Of a DNA stretch of 64,000 nt, positions 59,327 to 64,000 are shown in pieces (position 1 is the stretch's first letter; each line of letters begins with the position of its first letter). The translations under genes and the position numbers were made by a program. This stretch comes from Nocardioides sp. W7 (GTDB lineage Bacteria; Actinomycetota; Actinomycetes; Propionibacteriales; Nocardioidaceae), in contig NZ_CP095078.1 of the NCBI RefSeq assembly GCF_022919075.1, forward strand, positions 372,001 through 436,000. The letters are read 5' to 3'. The notes below the pieces were generated by a model. That model saw only the letters and a list, made by a program, of their open reading frames with translations. It was not told the DNA's origin and did no database searches.

Positions 59327-59842
59327 TCATCGCGCCGTGACGAGCCGAGGCCAGTCGGCGTCGACCGGCGCGAGCCGCTGCATGGCGTCCCAGGCTCCGG
59401 CGACCAGCGTGTTCAGCAGGTCCAGCTCCGCCGGCGTGGGCTGGTGGTTGACCGCCCAGTACACGCCGAGCGCTCCCACCGGCGGCACCCCGACCGGCGT
59501 CATCGCCAGGCTCCGCACGAAGGTCGGCAAGTAGGCGTTCAGCGGGATCCGGGCGTCCCGCCGGATGTCGGGCACCGACGCCTGGGCACCGTGGCGCATC
59601 GCCCACCCGCTGATGCAGTGGTCCATCGAGAATCGCTGCCCCTTCCACAGCGGGGTGATGGCGTCCTCGTCGGCGTAGAAGCACTGGTCACCGTCGCGCA
59701 GCACGAACGTCGCGCCGTCGGCGTCCAGCCTCCGGCGCGCGGCGGTCCGGACGACCGCGACCAGGGCCTCGACCGAGGTGGCGCGCGCGAGCTCGTCGAC
59801 GTACTGCCGGTGCTGCTGGTGCTGCTGCGCGCTGAGGGTCAC
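59327..59842 (-). CDS. GAF-domain protein
   Basis: A 171-residue single GAF domain: A-D-G-A-T-F-V-L-R-D-G-D-Q-C-F-Y, then I-S-G-W-A-M-R-H and S-V-P-D-I-R-R-D-A-R-I-P. GTG 59842 follows GGAGG with 8-nt spacing; the longer frame is Arg-rich. It probably senses a small ligand and lies divergently next to a hybrid histidine kinase, of which it may be an accessory sensor. Confidence 0.8.
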   Translation of the reverse strand: MTLSAQQHQQHRQYVDELARATSVEALVAVVRTAARRRLDADGATFVLRDGDQCFYADEDAITPLWKGQRFSMDHCISGWAMRHGAQASVPDIRRDARIPLNAYLPTFVRSLAMTPVGVPPVGALGVYWAVNHQPTPAELDLLNTLVAGAWDAMQRLAPVDADWPRLVTAR

Positions 59843-59970
59843 GACGGCATCCTCCCGCCGGGCCCGCGCCCGTCGCCACCCGGGGAACCCGGGAGGCCAC
59901 CTGTCCAGACCGGGAGAACCCACTCGTCGCGTCCCGATGGCGTGGACAATGGGTGGCAGAGGAGGCGTGG

Positions 59971-62900
59971 ATGCACGGATCCCCCGACCTGTTCCTGCGG
60001 ATGGTCGAGGCCAGTAGCGACGGGCTGTGGCTCGTCGACCCCGCCGGCCGGACCATCTACGCGAACGACCGGATGGCGGCGTTCGTCACCCGCACGCCCG
60101 AGGAGCTCGTCGGGCGCACCATCGACGCCGTCCTCGACGACGAGGGCAGCGCCGAGCTGGCCCGGCGCATGCAGCACCTGGAGTCCACCGGCGACGTGCT
60201 CGAGAACGTCGAGACCTCCTTCCGCCGCCCGGACGGCACCGTCGTCTGGGCCCTGGCCAGCCACAGCGCCGTGCGCGACGACGACGGCCGGCTGCTGGGC
60301 TGGCTGCACCGGGTCACGCCGCACACCGACCGGCGGGCCCTGGTCGCGACCCTGCAGCTGCGCGAGCAGCAGCTCGCCCACGCCCAGGAGATCGCCCGGC
60401 TCGGCAGCTGGGACCTCGATCTCGGTGCCGATGTCGCGACCTGGTCCGACCAGCTGTACCGGATCTTCGACCTCGACCCCGCCATCTTCGCCGTGACCCG
60501 GGCGACCTTCCTGGAGGCCATCCACCCCGACGACCGCGACCAGGTCCGCCGAGTGGTCGCCGAGGCGATCGACGGTGGCGACGACGACTTCGCCTGGACC
60601 GGCCGCCGGATGCTGCCGAGCGGCGAGCAGCGCTGGATCCGGGGTCTCGGGATCGTCGAGCGGGCGCCCGACGGGACAGCGGTCCGGATGAGCGGCACCG
60701 TCCAGGACATCACCGATCTCAAGACCGCCGGCGAGCACGCGAGTGCGGCGACCCGTCGGCTGCACCTGCTGCAGCAGATGGCCGAGGTCGCGAACCGCGC
60801 CGGCACGCTGGTCGAGGCCGTCGGCCTGGCCGCGGTCGGACTGCCCGCCAACGCACCCGGCTGGCGGGTCGTCGCCCTCTACGCCGCGAGCGACGACAAC
60901 CTCGCCCCGGTCGCCGTGTACGACGAGTCCCGGGTCCCGCGCGACCTCGACCTGGTCGCCGCCGCCCGCCGCGAGGGCCGGGTCGTGGTCGGTGCTCCCG
61001 AGCGCGACGCCGAGACCCACAGCCTGATCGCCCTCCCCGTCGCCGTCGGCACCGTGGTCGCCGCAGTGATCGTGCTGCTGGCCGACGAGGTGCCCCCCGA
61101 CGAGAACTCCCACGAGCTGATGGCCCAGATCGCCGCTCAGATGTCCATGGTCGCCGAGCGGGAGAACAGCGCCGCCGAGCTGGCCGAGGCACGCGACCAG
61201 GCCATGGAGGCGTCCCGGTTGAAGTCGGAGTTCCTGGCGACCATGAGCCACGAGATCCGGACTCCGATGAACGGCGTGATCGGGCTCAACGAGCTGTTGC
61301 TGCGGACCGATCTCGACCACCACCAGCGTCGGCTCGCCGACGGTCTCCAGAGCGCCGGGCTGAACCTGCTGGCGATCATCAACGACATCCTCGACCTCTC
61401 CAAGATCGAGGCCGGGAAGCTGGAGCTCGAGGAGGCCGACTTCGCCGTCCGCGACGTCTTCGACCGGATCGCGGGCGCCCTCGGTGGACCGGCCCACGAG
61501 AAGGGCCTCGAGCTCGTCGTGGCCTGCCACCCCGACGTACCCGCGTTCCTGCGTGGCGACGTCACCCGGTTCGGCCAGGTGATCACCAACCTCGGCTCCA
61601 ACGCCGTGAAGTTCACCGCCCGGGGCGAGGTCGTCATCCAGGCGACGGTGGCGTCCTCGACCGACGACGACGTGGTGCTGCGGGTCGAGGTCATCGACAC
61701 CGGGGTCGGGATCGCCCCCGAGGCGGTCCCGACGCTGTTCGACGCCTTCACGCAGGCCGACCTGTCCACGACCCGGCGGCACGGCGGCACCGGGCTCGGG
61801 CTGGCCATCTCCCAGCAGCTCGTCGAGGCGCTCGGGGGCCGCATCGAGGTCCGGAGCAGGCCCGCCCTGGGCAGCACGTTCTCCTTCACGGCCCGCTTCG
61901 GCCACCCCCACCACGTGCCCCTGGGGCACCGGGGCACCCCCGAGCTGCCCCGCGGCGGGCGGGTGCTGGTGGTCGACGACAACGAGACCAACCGGTTCGT
62001 CCTCACCGAGCAGCTCCGGGCCTGGGGGCTGGAGCCGGTCGCCGTCGCCTCGTCCGACGAGGCGTTCGCGACGCTGCGCGAAGGCCTGCGCAGCAACCGC
62101 CCCTACGCCCTGGCGATCCTCGACGTGATGATGCCCGGCACCGGCGGTCTCGAGCTGACCCGCCGGATCCGCGCCGACGCCGACCTCGAAGACCTCCGGT
62201 TGCTGCTGCTCTCCTCCGACCACCACGTCGGACGCCGCGCCGCGGCGGAGTGCGGCGCCGACGGCTCGCTGAGCAAGCCCGTTCAGCACTCCGAGCTGTA
62301 CGACGCCCTGGTCTCGACCCTCGCCGCCGAGGTGCCCGACGGACCCGGATCCCAGCCGTCGACGAGCGCGCCGACGCTCGACATCCGGGTGCTCGTGGTC
62401 GAGGACAACCCGGTCAACCAGCTGGTCGCCACCGGCCTGCTGGAGCACCTCGGCGCCTCCGTCGTCGTGGCCTCCGACGGCGTGGAGGCCACCTCGCAGC
62501 TGGCCCACCCGCACGGCTTCGACGCCGTGCTCATGGACTGCCGGCTGCCGCGCATGGACGGCTTCGACGCGACCCGCGCCATCCGGGCCGCCGAGCCCGA
62601 CGGCGGCCGGGTCCCCATCATCGCGATGACCGCCTCGGCGCTGGAGGGCGAGCGCGAGCGCTGCCTGGCCGCCGGCATGGACGACTTCCTCACCAAGCCC
62701 GTCGACGCCAGCGCGCTCGAGCGGGTGCTGCGTCGCTGGACCGGCCCGCAGGTCGAGCCGCAGCCGCTGCCCGCGACCGCCGTGACCGCCCCGGCAGCCG
62801 CGGCAGCCGCGGCTCCTGCCTCGGGGATGGTCCTCGACCCCGCCCGGGTCCGGATGCTCGACGAGCTCCGCAAGGACGGCGTCAGCTTCTTCGATCGCAC

Positions 62901-63168
62901 GGCCGCCTCCTTCATCGGCCGCATCGACGAGCAGGTGCGCGCCATCCAGGAGGCGATCGAGGCCGGCGACGCCAACCGGGTCTTCACCTCCTCCCACCTG
63001 GTGAAGGGCAGCGCGCTCAACCTCGGCCTCCCCCTCGTCGCCGCCGCCGCGGCCGCCCTGGAGGTGCACGCCGAGGCCGGCCGCACCGACCGGACCGAGC
63101 CGCTGATGGCCGAGCTGCACCGCGAGGTCGGCCGAGCCGTCACGGCGCTCCGGAACGCGACGTCTTGA
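59971..63168 (+). CDS. Hybrid sensor histidine kinase, PAS-PAS-GAF-HK-REC-REC-HPt
   Basis: A 1065-residue cytosolic multidomain kinase without membrane helices. In order: PAS (about residues 8-118), PAS (about 140-250), a GAF-like region (about 270-400), HisKA with phospho-acceptor His427 in S-H-E-I-R-T-P-M-N, HATPase (N-L-G-S-N-A-V-K-F, D-T-G-V-G-I, G-G-T-G-L-G-L-A-I), two receiver domains with Asp718 (L-A-I-L-D-V-M-M-P-G) and Asp856 (V-L-M-D-C-R-L-P), and a C-terminal HPt domain with His1009 (S-S-H-L-V-K-G-S-A). ATG 59971 has GGAGG 5 nt upstream. The final response regulator is not in the window. Confidence 0.93.
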   Translation: MHGSPDLFLRMVEASSDGLWLVDPAGRTIYANDRMAAFVTRTPEELVGRTIDAVLDDEGSAELARRMQHLESTGDVLENVETSFRRPDGTVVWALASHSAVRDDDGRLLGWLHRVTPHTDRRALVATLQLREQQLAHAQEIARLGSWDLDLGADVATWSDQLYRIFDLDPAIFAVTRATFLEAIHPDDRDQVRRVVAEAIDGGDDDFAWTGRRMLPSGEQRWIRGLGIVERAPDGTAVRMSGTVQDITDLKTAGEHASAATRRLHLLQQMAEVANRAGTLVEAVGLAAVGLPANAPGWRVVALYAASDDNLAPVAVYDESRVPRDLDLVAAARREGRVVVGAPERDAETHSLIALPVAVGTVVAAVIVLLADEVPPDENSHELMAQIAAQMSMVAERENSAAELAEARDQAMEASRLKSEFLATMSHEIRTPMNGVIGLNELLLRTDLDHHQRRLADGLQSAGLNLLAIINDILDLSKIEAGKLELEEADFAVRDVFDRIAGALGGPAHEKGLELVVACHPDVPAFLRGDVTRFGQVITNLGSNAVKFTARGEVVIQATVASSTDDDVVLRVEVIDTGVGIAPEAVPTLFDAFTQADLSTTRRHGGTGLGLAISQQLVEALGGRIEVRSRPALGSTFSFTARFGHPHHVPLGHRGTPELPRGGRVLVVDDNETNRFVLTEQLRAWGLEPVAVASSDEAFATLREGLRSNRPYALAILDVMMPGTGGLELTRRIRADADLEDLRLLLLSSDHHVGRRAAAECGADGSLSKPVQHSELYDALVSTLAAEVPDGPGSQPSTSAPTLDIRVLVVEDNPVNQLVATGLLEHLGASVVVASDGVEATSQLAHPHGFDAVLMDCRLPRMDGFDATRAIRAAEPDGGRVPIIAMTASALEGERERCLAAGMDDFLTKPVDASALERVLRRWTGPQVEPQPLPATAVTAPAAAAAAAPASGMVLDPARVRMLDELRKDGVSFFDRTAASFIGRIDEQVRAIQEAIEAGDANRVFTSSHLVKGSALNLGLPLVAAAAAALEVHAEAGRTDRTEPLMAELHREVGRAVTALRNATS

Positions 63169-64000
63169 GCCTGCTCACGACCCGGTTCGAGGTCGTCGCC
63201 CGGCGCCGACCGGTCGACCTGGTGCTGCCCGGCGACCTGCCGCCCGCGCCGTACGCCGCCGTCACCGGAACCGATGGCCCGCTCACCCTCACCAGTGGCG
63301 CGGTCCAGATCACCGCCGGGTACGACGGCCGCGGCTGGCTCAGCGTGGACACCGGAGCGCGACGCCCGACCCGACACCGCGCCCGGCGACACGGCCGAGC
63401 GACCGCCCCCGTCGACGCACTGGGCCTGACGCTGACCGGCACCCAGGCGACGCTGCTCACCCGGGAGGACGACCGCTGGGTCGCCCGCGCCCGGGTCGAC
63501 CTGGAGGGCCGGGTCGACACGCGTGACGAGGAGTGGCTGGCCGGGCTGAGCGCCACCGGCGGCACCGCGGGCCGGTTCGGACAGCTGGGGCTGCGCGACC
63601 TGCGGCTGGTGACCCACGCCGACGGCTCGCCGTACCGCCTCGGCCGGGTGCTGCTGCTGACCGCCACCAGCGCGGGGCCGGGCTTCTTCGCGACCGCGCA
63701 CACCTCGGTGTGGTCGCTCGACCCGGACACCCTGGAGCTGGCGCACCGTGCCGACCTGTTCTTCCGCCGGCCCGACGCCCCCGGCGTGTTCGGCGACCAC
63801 GCCACGCACCTGGTCCGCGACGAGGGCCGCTGGCTGGTCGCCACCAGCAGCTGGGGCGACTTCGACAAGTCGCGCCCGGTGCGGGTGCTGCTGGCGTCGT
63901 CGACGGCCGACCTGTCGACGGGGGTGCACGTCCTCGACACCGAGGTGCTGGCGCTGCCCACCGACGGGCTCACCTCGGTCGCGGTCTGGGACCCGCACCT
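63165..64000 (+). CDS. Unknown protein, cut by the right edge
   Basis: An open frame from the TTG at 63165, overlapping the kinase stop (TTGA), stays open to the window end (278 codons). It starts MSLLTTRFEVVARR and is rich in beta-strand patterns (W-L-S-V-D-T-G, R-W-L-V-A-T-S-S-W-G-D-F). The alternating D/W-rich strands weakly recall five-bladed glycoside hydrolase folds, but I cannot assign a family. Codon bias is that of a real gene. Confidence 0.65.
   Translation, partial: MSLLTTRFEVVARRRPVDLVLPGDLPPAPYAAVTGTDGPLTLTSGAVQITAGYDGRGWLSVDTGARRPTRHRARRHGRATAPVDALGLTLTGTQATLLTREDDRWVARARVDLEGRVDTRDEEWLAGLSATGGTAGRFGQLGLRDLRLVTHADGSPYRLGRVLLLTATSAGPGFFATAHTSVWSLDPDTLELAHRADLFFRRPDAPGVFGDHATHLVRDEGRWLVATSSWGDFDKSRPVRVLLASSTADLSTGVHVLDTEVLALPTDGLTSVAVWDPH

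Noticed and set aside
59839..63120. 1093-codon open frame antisense to the hybrid kinase
   Set aside because: It mirrors the kinase gene on the other strand, is low-complexity Gly/Val/Asp/Arg, and has no recognisable domain; a GC-bias artefact.
1..64000. CRISPR array, prophage or intact insertion sequence
   Set aside because: No regularly spaced direct repeats, no integrase, transposase or phage structural gene was seen anywhere in the window.

Overview
The window is one contiguous stretch of very GC-rich chromosome. WhiB and CsoR regulators, frequent GTG starts, GTGA/ATGA gene overlaps, tRNAs without encoded CCA, and MutT1-type and AbiEi/DUF559-type proteins all point to an actinobacterium. 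Gene content and protein style most resemble Nocardioides or a close relative (inference; no 16S is present). There is no CRISPR array, phage or intact insertion sequence.

Left third (1-26.7 kb), mostly core. The end of ppk1 is followed by a PhoU-like protein and pit (phosphate). A gene bracketed by two related palindromic repeats follows (1982-3303), then mutT1 and a secreted protein. A copper operon runs csoR-copZ-His-rich membrane protein-copA from a CsoR operator at 8972-8986. Next are cspA, a VOC protein, a large membrane protein, tRNA-Lys and whiB7. A KstR-type box lies between a membrane protein and a frameshifted epimerase. Then come an acyl-CoA dehydrogenase, a bacteriophytochrome fused to a PP2C phosphatase, a PaaI thioesterase, ndh, an RsbW-like ATPase behind a SigF-type promoter and coupled to two crcB genes, tRNA-Asp, -Glu and -Phe, and bisC.

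Middle (26.8-52.2 kb), an accessory metabolic region. First is a peptide-type ABC transporter operon ending in a flavin monooxygenase. Next is a nine-gene minus-strand operon: NitT/TauT-type ABC transporter, methyltransferase, small protein, amidohydrolase, acyl-CoA ligase, SDR and FAD oxidoreductase. Then a divergent pair of operons resembles the Rut pathway in enzyme classes only. One arm has a flavin reductase fused to a GntR/FCD regulator, a triple RidA protein, a CocE-type hydrolase and a CMD protein. The other has an LLM monooxygenase, an alpha/beta hydrolase and a hydroxyacid dehydrogenase, closed by a PucR regulator. I read this as uptake and oxygenolytic breakdown of an unidentified, probably nitrogen-containing compound.

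Right part (52.2-64 kb). A GTPase and an Fpg/Nei glycosylase precede a murL-murD2-pgeF cluster, the alternative route to D-glutamate in peptidoglycan, in which MurD2 adds L-Glu and MurL epimerises it. An unknown lysine-free protein is translationally coupled to it. A 140-bp imperfect palindrome follows. The window ends with small hypothetical genes, a GAF protein, a large hybrid histidine kinase (PAS-PAS-HK-REC-REC-HPt) and a gene cut by the right edge.
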